Assembly: GCF_003473485.1 (NCBI RefSeq)
Contig: NC_053046.1
Location: forward strand, 40,633,832-40,697,831
Reading direction: 5' to 3'
DNA length: 64,000 nucleotides
Origin: Medicago truncatula
Lineage: Eukaryota > Streptophyta > Magnoliopsida > Fabales > Fabaceae
Shown here: piece after piece, positions 41,813 through 53,700 of the stretch
Position numbering within the stretch: the first letter of the stretch is position 1
Layout of the letters: every line of letters starts with the position of its first letter
Made by a program: the position numbers and the translations under genes
The notes under the pieces: generated by a model
Told to the model about the DNA's origin: nothing
What the model saw: only the letters and a program-made list of their open reading frames with translations
Database searches by the model: none

Positions 41813-44779
41813 CTAAGGTTGGGCTTGCTTATACAACTGTTCTAAGAGATACTTGATCTGATCATCCTTCTTCTGAAGTAGCTCATCCTTTTTCCTCATT
41901 CTTCGTTTAAATCCAGCCTGAATTCTAGCAGCCCTAGTGATGTACTCTTCTTCTGGATAGAAAGGAGTGATGTCCAGCAGAGGCACAAAATTCAGCTCTT
42001 TCTCCTTAGCTGCTTCATGCATATCATTCAAAAGCTTTTTCAGCATAGCAGAGTGAGATGACACACATTTAGTTCTAAGCTGATCCAGCAGCTCATCAAA
42101 GCTCTTCTGTAGATCCATCCACTGATCATAATAGTGAATAGGAGGTGCAGGAACTGTTCTGCGAAGAATCAGTGCCTGAATCTCATCACTAAGTCTAATC
42201 AGCTGTTCCTCTATATACTCAGACTCCAGGATATGGTCAGGGATGGGTGAAGGTTCAGTTTGAGTTGTATGTGATGTGGAAGGTTGGTCAGAGGTTAAGT
42301 CTATTATAGTGGGTGAGTCTGGTTGTTGTTGTTGTTCTGTTGTTTGGTCAGAAGTTGTTTGGTCAGGAGCAACTTGTTCAGAAGCAGTTTGCTCCTGAAC
42401 AGTTTGCTCAGGGATGGTTTGGGTTTCTGTTTGGGTTTCCAAGACAGTCTTTTCAGAAACTGTCTTCGAGGCCTTAGTGGGTGTTGGTTGCATTTCACCA
42501 CCTAGATGTTTTTCTAAGTTGTGAAGGGTTGAGGATTCTTGGTGTTGGGGGGTTTCTGAAGTAGTTGCATCTGAAGCTACTTCAGAGGCTTTTTGTGGAG
42601 ATTGGTTATTTGGTGAGTTTGTTTGGGTAGGTTCAGGTTGTTGTATACTAACAGGTTCTGGAGTATCTGGATATAGTGGATGAGTAGTAGGCAAATTGAA
42701 TTTCTCACAAAGTTTTATCCTATTTTTTGAAAATTCTATTTGAGTACTCTCATAGTCAAGTGTTCCAAATTCTGTTAGTTTGGTAGGTTTGGTTTTTAGA
42801 AGCTTGTCTATATGTTGGCTAAGGGGTTGGTCATCTGATTCTGTGGATGATGAAGAGGGTGAAGAGGGTAGAGATAGAGACTGAGTATTAGTTGGAGCTT
42901 TAGATGGATTACCTGAGGACTGAGCTTCTGGATGAATTGCTTCTGGAGCTGTTGAAACTGGATCTGATGAAGTTGCTCCTGAAGCTTGCTTATTCTTCAA
43001 GGCTTGAGAAAGCAGAGTTGCTCCATACTGAACTGTTTCTAACTCAGACGCTAAAGCAGCAATGTCAGGAGTAGGCACATACCCTGCAGCCTTGAGACGC
43101 TCATCCCTTTCTTTCTCAAACACTTCCTTCAACCTTTTCTTTTCTGCTATCTTGGATGCAGAAACCTCTCTAGCGTACTGCCTCATTTCTTCAGTCATTT
43201 CAAAACTGGGCATGACTATGGGCTCAGAAGTTGCAGTCCTTTTTGCCTTCTTGGGGCTAGAGTCTTCATCCCAGTTCTCTTCCAGTTCTTTCAACATTTC
43301 TTCCCTTCTTCCTTCAGCTGTCTTCAGATTTCTTGTTAAATTAGACCTCTTCCTTTTGATGGTCTGAAGAGCAGCTTCTCTTTTATTTTTGGGACTTGAA
43401 GGCTTTTCAGAAGCAGCTTGATCAGAAGCAGCTTGTTCAGAACCAGCTTGTTCAGAAGCAGGCTGTTCTGCTGTTTCTTGAGTACTCCTTGTCCTTTTTC
43501 TGATAAGAGGGACATCATCCAAATCCTCCACTTCCTCAAGAATGGTGGACATAGCAGATTTTTCCTTCTTAGCTTTCTTATGCTTCTGAGCACCCACCTC
43601 AGTAGCATCTTCAGCAAGGTATTCTTCCTTGGTGATCTGCTTCTTTTTAGATTTTCTGCCTTTGGCCACAGGCAGATCACCACCATACATTTCTTCTGGG
43701 ATATCTTTCAGGCTGATTTTCTTGTTGTAGCTCTTGTAGTAGTCCAAGATGTAGGCCCTCTGCACATCCAGGGGATCTTTCTTGCAGATAGGGATGTGAT
43801 GAGTGACTAGATCAGATATGACATCAGATTCATGCATATCTGTATCTAGTTTCTTGCAAGTTGAAATCAGCCTCATCTTGACTAGAGTTGCCCCATTGAT
43901 TATTTTTCCTGTGACTGCTCCCAGCTTCTGATTATCATAAATACCCACGTCTTTCAGGGCACTTAGGAGTCCTCCTTCTTGAAAGATTATGGAGAGCAGC
44001 CTTCCATAGGGAACAAACTTCCTGTTCTCCATCTGGCTCTTCTTGAGTTCCTTGATCATGTATTTAAACATATACTTGGGAACGTTCATTGTTGTTTCCT
44101 GAGAGATGGTGTGATGCAGAAAGACTTTGTGACCAAGTGAAGGTTGATCATTTCCTCCACCTTTGGGAAAAATGTTTTCATTTTGGATCTTCAGCAGCAT
44201 TTTCTTTTCCATGCTTAAGGTGCTGTAAGGCTTAGCATCCTTTGATCCGTAGATAGTGTTGTTTACTATCTCCTTCCATGGGCTTGTTCTGGGGTTAGGA
44301 ATCTCTTCTCCATCGTATGTCCCAGAAGCATCCCTTCTCATGGCTTGAGCAATCACATGCTCATTGATTGTTACAGGAATCCCCATGACGTTTGATCTAA
44401 TCTCAGTCCCAGTGAAGGCGAGTAGACCCATTTCTTCTCTGGTTTTTCCCTCCAAAGTAGGATCAACCAGAATCATCTGAGCTTCTTCCTGTTTAGCAGC
44501 AACTTTGTCAAACACTGAAGCTCTTACCCAGAATTGTCTGACAAGCACTTCATAAGTAGGACCGTTGAGAAGACTGAAGTAACTCATCAGCTTCTGCTTT
44601 TTGTAGAATCTTACCAAGTCGCATCCATGATGAGTTAGAGAAGTGAAATCCACTGGATTTTCCGCTTGAATGATTAGATCCCATTCCTCAATCGACATAG
44701 TTCTTCCTTTGATTTCATAAGCAGGAGTATCTATATCCACATTCGATGAAGAACCACCGGCAGAACTTGAAGATGCCAT
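41813..44779 (-). CDS. env-like frame of the Sirevirus
   Basis: A 988-residue frame placed after pol, where Sireviruses carry their env-like gene. The N-terminal third resembles the conserved domain of plant retroelement env-like proteins (IEEWDLIIQAENPVDF, VRQFWVRASVF). The rest is low complexity, rich in Ser, Glu, Gln and Thr with repeated SEQ/DQT units, and ends in a coiled-coil-like region. No convincing signal peptide or transmembrane segment is seen, so envelope function is not supported. Confidence 0.75.
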   Translation of the reverse strand: MASSSSAGGSSSNVDIDTPAYEIKGRTMSIEEWDLIIQAENPVDFTSLTHHGCDLVRFYKKQKLMSYFSLLNGPTYEVLVRQFWVRASVFDKVAAKQEEAQMILVDPTLEGKTREEMGLLAFTGTEIRSNVMGIPVTINEHVIAQAMRRDASGTYDGEEIPNPRTSPWKEIVNNTIYGSKDAKPYSTLSMEKKMLLKIQNENIFPKGGGNDQPSLGHKVFLHHTISQETTMNVPKYMFKYMIKELKKSQMENRKFVPYGRLLSIIFQEGGLLSALKDVGIYDNQKLGAVTGKIINGATLVKMRLISTCKKLDTDMHESDVISDLVTHHIPICKKDPLDVQRAYILDYYKSYNKKISLKDIPEEMYGGDLPVAKGRKSKKKQITKEEYLAEDATEVGAQKHKKAKKEKSAMSTILEEVEDLDDVPLIRKRTRSTQETAEQPASEQAGSEQAASDQAASEKPSSPKNKREAALQTIKRKRSNLTRNLKTAEGRREEMLKELEENWDEDSSPKKAKRTATSEPIVMPSFEMTEEMRQYAREVSASKIAEKKRLKEVFEKERDERLKAAGYVPTPDIAALASELETVQYGATLLSQALKNKQASGATSSDPVSTAPEAIHPEAQSSGNPSKAPTNTQSLSLPSSPSSSSTESDDQPLSQHIDKLLKTKPTKLTEFGTLDYESTQIEFSKNRIKLCEKFNLPTTHPLYPDTPEPVSIQQPEPTQTNSPNNQSPQKASEVASDATTSETPQHQESSTLHNLEKHLGGEMQPTPTKASKTVSEKTVLETQTETQTIPEQTVQEQTASEQVAPDQTTSDQTTEQQQQPDSPTIIDLTSDQPSTSHTTQTEPSPIPDHILESEYIEEQLIRLSDEIQALILRRTVPAPPIHYYDQWMDLQKSFDELLDQLRTKCVSSHSAMLKKLLNDMHEAAKEKELNFVPLLDITPFYPEEEYITRAARIQAGFKRRMRKKDELLQKKDDQIKYLLEQLYKQAQP

Positions 44780-45291
44780 TGATATGAAGTGGTTTTAGGG
44801 TTCTAAAGAGTTTTTGAGAGGATGAGAGAATGCGTTTACTTTCGCAGAGGGTTAAGACGAAAAATAGAAAGTGTTTGTTGTGAAGTGAGTAGTGTGTGAA
44901 TTGACTTAGTGTTTTTATTAAACCGTTTGCAATTCAATAGAGACAAACAAACATAGCATTAATGACAAATTGGGGGCGCGTGTAAGTATGTTAAAAAGCG
45001 AATAAAACATCATTGCCCTTTTTGTTATACTCCAATACAAATAGACCACGTCAGAGACTCTTCAGAAAACTACTTTTTGGGTAATGGGACAGCTGTTTAC
45101 ATAAAGTAACTACCAACGTTCCCACTAACCAAGCTATTCAGAAGCAAAGAATAACACTTCTGAAGTTTTAGTGCTGACGTCATCTTCAGAAGCACATTTT
45201 CCTCAGAACCTCAGTTAAGAGCTTCTGATGAACCAAAATGCTCCTGAATAAACTTCAGAACCAAACTTCTTATTCAGAGGCAAGCAATTTT

Positions 45292-48200
45292 TCAATCAGA
45301 CACAAAATGCATGTTCAAATTTTTCTTAATAAAATCAAATCTTTCAACAGACAAAGGTTTTGTAAATATATCAGCCCATTGATGTTCAGTATCAATGAAT
45401 TGTATATCTAAAATTCCTTTTTGAACATAGTCTCTGATAAAATGGTGTTTAATTTCAATATGCTTGGCTCTTGAATGTAGAATTGGATTCTTTGACAAAC
45501 AAATAGCAGCAGTATTATCACAATAAATGGGAATACTGTTAGCATTGATCTGATAGTCTTCCAACTGATGTTTCATCCAAAGTAGTTGTGTGCAACAACT
45601 TGCAGCTGAAATGTACTCTGCTTCTGCTGTAGACATAGCAATAGTTGCTTGTCTTTTGCTTGCCCAGGATATCAGATTCTCTCCCAGGAATTGACAATTT
45701 CCACTGGTTGATTTTCTTTCAATCCTATCACCAGCATAATCAGCATCACAGAATCCAATCAACTTATAATCTAGGGATTTCCTATACAGGAGTCCAAGAT
45801 TAGTTGTTCCTTTCAGATACCTGAAGATTCTCTTAACTGCAGTTAAATGAGATTCTCTAGGATCTGATTGAAATCTTGCACACAAGCATACACTGAATAA
45901 AATATCAGGTCTAGATGCAGTGAGGTATAACAGAGAACCAATCATACCTCTGTATAGCTTCTGGTCTACTACTGTTCCAGTATCTTCTTTGCTTAAGGTG
46001 CAGGTTGGATGCATTGGAGTGTTCATCACTTTACAATCTTCTAGCTTGAACTTCTTCAGAAGCTCCTTTGTATATTTTGTTTGATGAACATATACTCCTT
46101 CTTTACTTTGGTTGATTTGAATTCCCAGAAAGAATTTCAATTCTCCCAACATACTCATTTCAAATTCATCCTGCATTAACTTAGAAAATTCTTTGCAAAG
46201 AGATGCATTAGTAGAACCAAATATTATATCATCAACATATATTTGCACAATCAAAATATCTTTCTTAAGAGTCCTTCTGAAGAGTGTTGTGTCAACTTGT
46301 CCTCTTTCAAAATCATTTTTAATTAAGAAATTACTTAGTCTATCATACCAAGCTCTGGGAGCTTGTTTCAAGCCATATAGTGATTTCTTAAGTTTATAAA
46401 CATGGTCAGGATGCTTAAGATCCTCAAACCCAGGAGGTTGTTTAACATACACTTCTTCTTCAATGACACCATTAAGAAAAGCACTTTTGACATCCATTTG
46501 ATATAATATTATGCCATGATTAATTGCGTAGGATAGAAGTAACCTGATTGCTTCCAATCTTGCAACTGGAGCAAATGTTTCAGTGTAATCAATGCCTTCT
46601 TGTTGACTGTAGCCTTGAGCAACAAGTCTGGCTTTGTTTCTGGTTACTTCTCCTTGTTCATTCAGCTTGTTTCTGAATACCCATTTTGTTCCAATAATGT
46701 TCTTCTGAGAAGGTTTGGGTACCAGATCCCACACATCATTCCTTTGGAATTGATTTAGCTCTTCTTGCATAGCTAATATCCATCCATCATCTGAGAGAGC
46801 TTCTTCAACAGTTTTAGGCTCAATTATTGAAAGCAGTCCTATTAAAGACTCTTCTTGTCTAAAATGTGATCTTGTTCTTCTAGGACTATCTTTGCTTCCA
46901 ATGATTAACTCCTCAGGATGTGAAGATTTGTGCTTGAATTTAGGTTGAATAACCTGCTGAGTGTTATCTTGAAAGTCCTCAGAAGCACTTTCATTCTGTA
47001 CTTTTGGGCTAGGTTCTGCTTCTGAATTAGACTCAGCTTCTGGAGTGATTTCAGCTTCTGGACAAGATTCAACTTCTGTATACTTTTCAGAATCAGAAGG
47101 TTGATCAGATTCTGATGCATCTTCAGAATCAGTTGTACCTGCATTACTTTCACTTTGCTCTGAAGTTTTACTTCCAGGCTCTCTATCATCAAATTTTACA
47201 TGCATAGATTCTTCAACACATTGTGTTTCTGAATTATACACTCTGTATGCCTTTGACCTTTCAGAGTAACCTAAAAAGATTCCTCTTTGAGCCTTGGCAT
47301 CAAATTTCTTCAGATAGTCTTTAGTGTTTAAGATGTAACAAGTACATCCAAACTGATGAAAGTAAGAGATATTGAGTCTTCTTCCTTTAAAGAGTTCATA
47401 TGCTGTTTTCTCCAACATAGGTCTGATATAGATCCTATTTTGAATATAACATGAAGTATTGACTGCTTCTGCCCAGAAATGTTTAGCTAAGTTGTTTTCA
47501 TGGATCATGGTTCTGGCCATTTCTTGTAAGGTTCTGTTCTTTCTTTCTACAACCCCATTTTGTTGTGGAGTTCTAGGAGAAGAAAACTCATGGAGAATCC
47601 CATGTTTTTCACAAAAAAGTTCAAATGGCTCATTTTCAAATTCTCCACCATGATCACTTCTGACTTTCAAAATTTTCAATTCTTTTTCAGATTGTATTTG
47701 AGTGCAGAAGCTGCTAAACACTTCACATGCATAGTCTTTACTTTTAATGAATTTTACCCAAGTCCATCTGCTGTAATCATCAACAATGACTAATCCGTAT
47801 TTACTTCCATATAAAGATGCAGTGTTAACTGGACCAAAAAGATCAATATGGAGTAATTCTAAGGGTCTGGAGGTTGATACAATGTCTTTAGATTTGAAAG
47901 AACTTTTCACAATTTTCCCTTTCTGACATGCACCACAAAGTGCATCTGAATGATAATCAATGTTAGGCAATCCTTTGACCAGTTGTAACTTGCTAATTTT
48001 AGAAATTAATCTCCAATTAGCATGTCCCAACCTTTTATGCCATACCCATTTTTTATCATTCATTGACAGAAGGCAAACTACCTTCTGATCAGCCAGATCA
48101 GAGAAATTTATTTTATAGACATTCTCAACTCTCTTTCCCTTGAATGTAATGGATTTGTCATCCTTGTTGACTAGTGTGCAGTTGGTCTTACTGAACGTTA

Positions 48201-48471
48201 CATCATACCCATTGTCACAAAATTGACTAATGCTCAATAGATTATGCTTCAGACCATCTACTAGCCACACATTATTAATTGAGATGGAGGAATTACCAAT
48301 AGTACCTGTACCAATGATCTTTCCAGTTTGGTTGCCACCAAACTTCACTTCTCCTCCATCTTTCATTGTAAGGGTAAGGAACAAAGCTTTCTCTCCAGTC
48401 ATGTGCCTTGAACATCCGCTGTCTAGGTACCATGACCTTTGTTTCTCTCTTGCCCTTAAGCACACCTGCAT
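45292..48471 (-). CDS. pol: pol of the Sirevirus
   Basis: About 1059 residues with copia domain order. Protease: [13 protein letters not shown]. Integrase: the zinc-binding HKRLGHAN...CGACQKGK, then a catalytic core with [16 protein letters not shown] and [11 protein letters not shown]. Reverse transcriptase: [11 protein letters not shown] and YVDDIIFGS. RNase [20 protein letters not shown] and CDNTAAI. Part of the fossil element. Confidence 0.9.
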   Translation of the reverse strand: MQVCLRAREKQRSWYLDSGCSRHMTGEKALFLTLTMKDGGEVKFGGNQTGKIIGTGTIGNSSISINNVWLVDGLKHNLLSISQFCDNGYDVTFSKTNCTLVNKDDKSITFKGKRVENVYKINFSDLADQKVVCLLSMNDKKWVWHKRLGHANWRLISKISKLQLVKGLPNIDYHSDALCGACQKGKIVKSSFKSKDIVSTSRPLELLHIDLFGPVNTASLYGSKYGLVIVDDYSRWTWVKFIKSKDYACEVFSSFCTQIQSEKELKILKVRSDHGGEFENEPFELFCEKHGILHEFSSPRTPQQNGVVERKNRTLQEMARTMIHENNLAKHFWAEAVNTSCYIQNRIYIRPMLEKTAYELFKGRRLNISYFHQFGCTCYILNTKDYLKKFDAKAQRGIFLGYSERSKAYRVYNSETQCVEESMHVKFDDREPGSKTSEQSESNAGTTDSEDASESDQPSDSEKYTEVESCPEAEITPEAESNSEAEPSPKVQNESASEDFQDNTQQVIQPKFKHKSSHPEELIIGSKDSPRRTRSHFRQEESLIGLLSIIEPKTVEEALSDDGWILAMQEELNQFQRNDVWDLVPKPSQKNIIGTKWVFRNKLNEQGEVTRNKARLVAQGYSQQEGIDYTETFAPVARLEAIRLLLSYAINHGIILYQMDVKSAFLNGVIEEEVYVKQPPGFEDLKHPDHVYKLKKSLYGLKQAPRAWYDRLSNFLIKNDFERGQVDTTLFRRTLKKDILIVQIYVDDIIFGSTNASLCKEFSKLMQDEFEMSMLGELKFFLGIQINQSKEGVYVHQTKYTKELLKKFKLEDCKVMNTPMHPTCTLSKEDTGTVVDQKLYRGMIGSLLYLTASRPDILFSVCLCARFQSDPRESHLTAVKRIFRYLKGTTNLGLLYRKSLDYKLIGFCDADYAGDRIERKSTSGNCQFLGENLISWASKRQATIAMSTAEAEYISAASCCTQLLWMKHQLEDYQINANSIPIYCDNTAAICLSKNPILHSRAKHIEIKHHFIRDYVQKGILDIQFIDTEHQWADIFTKPLSVERFDFIKKNLNMHFVSD

Positions 48472-50452
48472 TTTTGGCCAATTCAGATTTAGGTACCCAT
48501 ATCTTCATGGGTCCTTTTGGGTTAGTTTTGGAGGTTTTACTTTTCCTCCCTTGTACCTTAGGGTGAATGCTGAGTGGCTTCTGATCATTCAATACTTTAG
48601 GTTTGACACCTTTTGGTATTGTTTTCTCAGAAGCAGTAGCTGCTTTGTTCTTCTGATCCTTTTGTTTTGGAATTTTAGATTCTGGTTTAATCAGATTCTG
48701 ATGAACAGGTTCTGATCTTTTCAGAATTTTAATCTTTTGACTCTTAGGATCAGATTTTTTCATTACCTTGATCTTAAGATTCTCTGGCTTTGATGTGATC
48801 TTAGCCTGTGAACCTGAAGCTTCAGGTTTTGACTGAACAGCAGTTATAGCATTTGTACCTTCAAGCACAAAGGTGGATTTCAATCCATCCTTGATACAAT
48901 CACAGTAGCTCTTGAGACTGTATTCTTTGGATTTCTCCTCAGAATATCCAATCCCTTTGCCTTTGTTCTTGTATGTGCTGTAGATCATAGAAGCAACTTT
49001 GCTTCTGTCTATTCCAGCCATAATAAAATCATCCAAGGCAATCTCATGTTTATTGCCTGAACCTTTATCACATTTTTCTTGTAGCTTCTGACAAAGACTC
49101 TTGAGTCTATCTTCATATGTTGTTGATATGAGGTTAAACCCTTTGAGTTCTTCTTCAGAAGCTTTCAGTTCCAATAGAGTTGATTTTTGTTGTTTCATCA
49201 AATCAACATATTTTTCTTTTAAATCTGTCAACTCATTGGTTCTGTGTTCAAACAGTGATAAAAGTTCTTTTAGAGAATCAACAAGTTCTTGTCTAGGGAT
49301 TTTGGAATATACCTCATTTTCATCTTCTGAATCTGATTCAGCTTCTGATACTGCTTCTGATGATACTGTTGCCACTAACCCAACGGCTGCCTTAGCATCA
49401 TCATCAGCTTCTTCTTTATCAGAACCAGATTCACTATCCAAATCTTCCCAGGTCGCCATCAAGCTCTTTTTGATTTGCTTTCTGAATTTACTGGAATTGA
49501 AGCTTGATTTCTTGGATTTGCCTTTAAACTTCTCCTTCTGAAGATCAGGGCAATCAGCAATGAAATGACCAGGCTTCTTACAATTGAAGCATCCCTTCTG
49601 ATCTTCTTTCTTGGAGTTCTTGTAGCTACCTCTCTTGCTCAAAAATTTCTTCTGCTTCCTTGCCAGATACTCAAGCTTGTTGGACAGCATAGCCATTTTT
49701 ACAGATTGATCTTCATCAGAATCTCCATCAGGTGATTCTTCTTCAGATTCACTGGCTTTGTAGGCTTTGGAAGATTTTGAGATCTTTCCTTTAGATGGTA
49801 AAGCAATGGATTTACTCTTCTTAGAGGTTTCATGCTCATTTAAACTCATTTCATGCACTTTGAGTGAGCTAACAAGATCTTCAACACTTAAAGTATTTAG
49901 ATCCTTAGCTTCCTCAATAGCAGTTACTTTGGGTCTCCATCTTGAAGGTAAGCTTCTCAAAATCTTACTAACATGATCAGAAGCAACATAGCTTTTCTTC
50001 AGTATTTGCAATCCAGAAACTAAAGTTTGAAATCTTGAGTACATTTCTTCTATACTCTCATCATCTTTCATTCTGAAAAGTTCATACTGATGAACTAGCA
50101 TCAAAGCTTTAGCCTCTTTTACTTTCTTGCTGCCTTCAAAGTTTGCACATAGAGAAGCAAACATAGCCTTCGCAGTAGATTTGTCACTCATTTTCATGTA
50201 TTCGGTGCGAGGTATAGAAGCCACAATGATTCCTCTTATCTTGTGGTGTTTCTTATAAAGCTTCTTCTGAGCAGGAGTATGTATTCTTCTGTCTATAGCA
50301 GCTCCTTCTTCATCCAAATCCAGATCATCAACTCCATCTTCCAGTATATCCCATAGCTCTTCATCCAATCCCATGATAAAGCTGTACATATTAGTTTTCC
50401 ACCATGAAAACTCTTCTGGATCTCCATTAAACTTTGGAGCTTGCCCTATCAT
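48293..50452 (-). CDS. gag: gag of the Sirevirus
   Basis: A long gag-type frame of about 719 residues. Near the start is the copia gag signature [12 protein letters not shown] and, mid-protein, a CCHC zinc knuckle ([14 protein letters not shown]) for RNA binding. The C-terminal half is rich in Lys, Ser and Glu with a coiled-coil-like segment, as in large Sirevirus gags. Part of the fossil element. Confidence 0.85.
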   Translation of the reverse strand: MIGQAPKFNGDPEEFSWWKTNMYSFIMGLDEELWDILEDGVDDLDLDEEGAAIDRRIHTPAQKKLYKKHHKIRGIIVASIPRTEYMKMSDKSTAKAMFASLCANFEGSKKVKEAKALMLVHQYELFRMKDDESIEEMYSRFQTLVSGLQILKKSYVASDHVSKILRSLPSRWRPKVTAIEEAKDLNTLSVEDLVSSLKVHEMSLNEHETSKKSKSIALPSKGKISKSSKAYKASESEEESPDGDSDEDQSVKMAMLSNKLEYLARKQKKFLSKRGSYKNSKKEDQKGCFNCKKPGHFIADCPDLQKEKFKGKSKKSSFNSSKFRKQIKKSLMATWEDLDSESGSDKEEADDDAKAAVGLVATVSSEAVSEAESDSEDENEVYSKIPRQELVDSLKELLSLFEHRTNELTDLKEKYVDLMKQQKSTLLELKASEEELKGFNLISTTYEDRLKSLCQKLQEKCDKGSGNKHEIALDDFIMAGIDRSKVASMIYSTYKNKGKGIGYSEEKSKEYSLKSYCDCIKDGLKSTFVLEGTNAITAVQSKPEASGSQAKITSKPENLKIKVMKKSDPKSQKIKILKRSEPVHQNLIKPESKIPKQKDQKNKAATASEKTIPKGVKPKVLNDQKPLSIHPKVQGRKSKTSKTNPKGPMKIWVPKSELAKNAGVLKGKRETKVMVPRQRMFKAHDWRESFVPYPYNERWRRSEVWWQPNWKDHWYRYYW

Positions 50453-51256
50453 TGAAAATTTAAAGCTTGGTGTTGAAGTAGACCTATCATTGAAAATTTA
50501 TTGCTTTGTCGTGGAAGCTCCAATTTGTGGCTTTGAAGTGAACTCGCATTTGGGTCTAGATGCACGATATAGGGAATCACATTTGCATTTACCCAAACAT
50601 CAAAGGAATTGGTGAAATCGTGTTTCAGGAGCGGAACTCACGTTTGGGGTTAGGTAATGCCGAACCAAAGACCTTTTACGTTCGTTCATCAGTGCCTGTA
50701 CTATCATCCCCAACAGAGAAACTATCACCAAAATGTGAAAGAACAGCGAAGTTGTTAGACTGACTCAAGGACTGCAGGGTATGGAGTATCTCACTTTTTT
50801 CATATCTTCTTTTTGTAACCATCAAAAGGAACATACATGTTTATCTACAACTTTTAGCTAACTTTGTTCGCCATTTCCCCAGTGGTTGGTTGGTTGGTTT
50901 GATTCACTCACAACCTACCGAGACTGGGTTCGAGACAGGCAAATTTTGATTGCATCCCTTGATTAATTGAGGTATTTCAAAATACCTCTTTTTTGTCATT
51001 AATATTCTTTTACATTTACTTTTTCGTCAATGCCTCTTAAGTTTCTTCTTTTTCAACTAAACTAAAATGACACTAAAGTTTGTTGTGTATTCAATATGCA
51101 CATTTTTAATGGGAAATAGATGAACAAGACCGACCAATATTTACAACCCTAAAAAAACGTTATCGTTGAGGATAAAGTGTTTTATGGTAAAAATGTCCGT
51201 TTATTTTTCTTAACTGATGTAGAGATTTGAGTTTCAAACTTTCAATAGCTTGTGTG
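50439..51256. repeat. Inner copy of the 818-bp flank segment
   Basis: Same sequence as 39249-40066. It sits between gag and the 5' LTR, the place where a retroelement normally has its leader. Its GTGTG end next to the LTR shows that it derives from the insertion-site flank. Confidence 0.8.
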
Positions 51257-52526
51257 TGAAGGTGAAAAACACAAGAAGGGGGGGTTGAATTGTGTTTTCT
51301 TTTTCTCTTAATTAAAACTTCTTCTGATAAAACTTCAGAAGCAGTTTGATTGCTTCTGATGAAATGATCAGAGTCAGATTGCAGCGGAAAAGAACAGAGC
51401 AGAGAAAAGAAAGACAAAGACACAAGCAGTTATCCTGGTTCCTTCCACAACACGGAAGTAGTCCAGTCCCCCTTGCACTTCCAAGGAGATTTCACTATAA
51501 TCACAAAGATTACAACTGCTCAATACTTTCTAAGTATGAGACTTCACAAAACTATGCTCAAGCACACACGCAAGAGTCTTCCAATGCTCAAGCACTAAGC
51601 AAGAGACTTCTAATGCTCAAGCACGCAGGCGAGAGACTTCTAATCAAACAAAAATACAGAGAATTGAGTTTGAATTGAACACTTGATATACAATCAGTGG
51701 TGTTCACAATACAATACAGAAAAGACTCTAGACTTTGAATTTCTAAGATGTATCAAATCAGTGCAGAAATTCAGTGTGCTTTGTAGAATCAAATTGACAG
51801 AGTTTTGGCGCTTTTGAACTTATGTATCTCTATCTTTTATCTTCAAGTCTTCACTCCTTTATATAGAGGCGTGAAAGAGACGTTGAGATAATCAGCACGT
51901 CTAAAGAGTCGTTTGAAATCCTTTGATTATCCACCAGTGATCCTTTGCCTGATTTGGGTGTAGTCCTTTGAAGAATAAACTTCAAATTCATTCCCATCTT
52001 GAGTGTACAAATTCTGCAGGCATGGCTGTTGTTTTGTCTTGTAGCGTAGACAGAAAACAGAGTAGTGGAGGTAGTGGTTGTACACTTGTACTTTGTCAAC
52101 TCTATTAACGAGAGACAAGAGCTCAGTGCTATCCATATATCCGTTGATACCTCCCTTTCAATTCTTTGTTCTTCTTTGATAAGACTGAATTGAGAATCAG
52201 CAACTTTGAATCTTCAGTTTGATTAAAGGATCAAAAGTAGCTTCTGGTGAAGATATTGCTTCTGATGACTTTCTGCTTCTGATGACTTTCTGCTTCTGAT
52301 GACGTCATCTCTTCAGGAGCAGTTTAGCTTCAGGAGCAGTTTTCTTCAGATGCTCAGAATTTCTTTTTTCTTTCCATTGTTCTTCCAAGACCTATTGAAA
52401 TAACTTGAGTAGCCTTTGGTCCTGTACACTTGAACAATTATTAGTAATAACCAATTGACAATTTTTAATACTTTGTTATCATCAAAACTTAATAAGGTTC
52501 ATTGTGAAACACATTTTGTTCCAACA
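51257..52526 (-). repeat. 5' LTR of the Sirevirus, 1270 bp
   Basis: The same sequence as the other LTR, 17 bp longer because a GATGACTTTCTGCTTCT unit occurs once more. GTGTG stands on both of its sides (51252-51256 and 52527-52531). Confidence 0.9.
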
Positions 52527-52531
52527 GTGTG

Positions 52532-53700
52532 GAGAGATACATGAATCCTTTGTATCTGTGTGTGCCACTTCCATCGTAGACGAAGGTGTGCCACTTCAAA
52601 TGTGTATGTCACTCTGTTCGGATCAACATGAACACCACCACCATCCTGAAATGGATCCTTCTTTGAATGGTGCTCCCTCAACCTTGATAGAAAAAAGGAG
52701 TAAATTAGCACCACTAATAATTTTCATTAACATAAAGAAACATTTATGATGTAATACATTTTAAATGCATGTTTAGAATATCGTTGCCAAAGAAAAAAAA
52801 TTGTATAGTAAATGTTTCAAAGAAATACTCAATAAAAGATTGTATGGTTCTCATTGCATTACTTTCACACAAAGTGGTATCATGGGGCTGCCAAACTATG
52901 TCATCGAATCAAGTTGCATAGCTATTTCCATTTATGATGAGGTAGAGAAGTTATTATGCAAAGATTTCATCTAGGGACTACTTCTCAAGTCAAGAAATGT
53001 CTTTCTAATTCTATATTTGGTCTACCAATTTGGAAGCCTAAAATATGAGGGTGAAATAAGATTCGGAAGTCTCATAATGGTAAATAAGCGTTACATGATG
53101 AAAAATCTAAGACCAAGTCAAAGAGACTCTTCGGGTGAGGATCATGAGACCATGATATAATTCTAGCAACCTCACTATCCTGATTCCTCACTGTTCAATG
53201 TGATTCAAATTCAAAGGTTTCCTTGAGATATTTACTTTGGTGTTGACCATACAAATGGACTCAAACTAAATATTTTTATATAGTTTTTTTTAACTGGTAT
53301 CCTTTGCGCACAAATGCACATACTAATACCTCGAACCGATTATGACCACAATGGAACAAGGTTCTCCCTCAGGAAATTTAACATTGCTATATTCCCATAG
53401 CTGAGAAAGAAAAAGAAAAAAAACAATTTGAGAGAAACAAAATAAACTGAAAACACCATTTTATATCCGTAATGTAATTGACAGAAAAATTAACAATTAT
53501 TGCAATATCCATTTCTCAGCATCAAGACAAAAACATCTTTTCTGAATATTTAAATGTACCACGAAAATGTCACCATAGAAAATACGTGTCCAACAGAAAG
53601 TTTATCGGATATACATGCAAAATTAGAAATTTCCAACAACCTTTCATAATTTCAATCTCTTTATTTATTTGAAGATCAAGTAATCAACTAAGGAAAGAAA
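52532..53700. other. UGT repeat unit without its UGT
   Basis: 52,616-53,260 matches the 3' flank of the UGT at 36219 (38,507-38,965). 53,430-53,590 matches the 5' flank of UGTs (compare 24,480-24,620; shared GTAATTGACAGAAAAATT-like stretch and CTCAGCATCAAGACAAAA). No UGT coding remnant lies between or after. The last 100 bp are the leader of the gene at 53701. Confidence 0.6.

Larger units (their letters stand above)
40067..52526 (-). mobile_element. Ty1/copia Sirevirus-type LTR retroelement, 12.5 kb
   Basis: A fossil of the Sirevirus (SIRE1/Maximus) lineage, minus strand. Parts in its own order are the 5' LTR (right), gag, pol (protease, integrase, reverse transcriptase, RNase H), a long env-like frame, a polypurine tract and the 3' LTR (left). 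A 5-bp target duplication GTGTG lies at 40062-40066 and 52527-52531. The two LTRs look almost identical apart from one 17-bp tandem unit, so the insertion is young. It looks nearly whole, with about one or two breaks plus the unusual 818-bp repeat near its 5' end. Sireviruses are known for large gag genes and an extra env-like frame after pol. Confidence 0.9.

Noticed and set aside
43062-43810. Plus-strand frames of 100-130 codons over the env-like region
   Set aside because: They are mirror frames of the low-complexity minus-strand env-like sequence, with Phe/Ser/Leu-rich composition.
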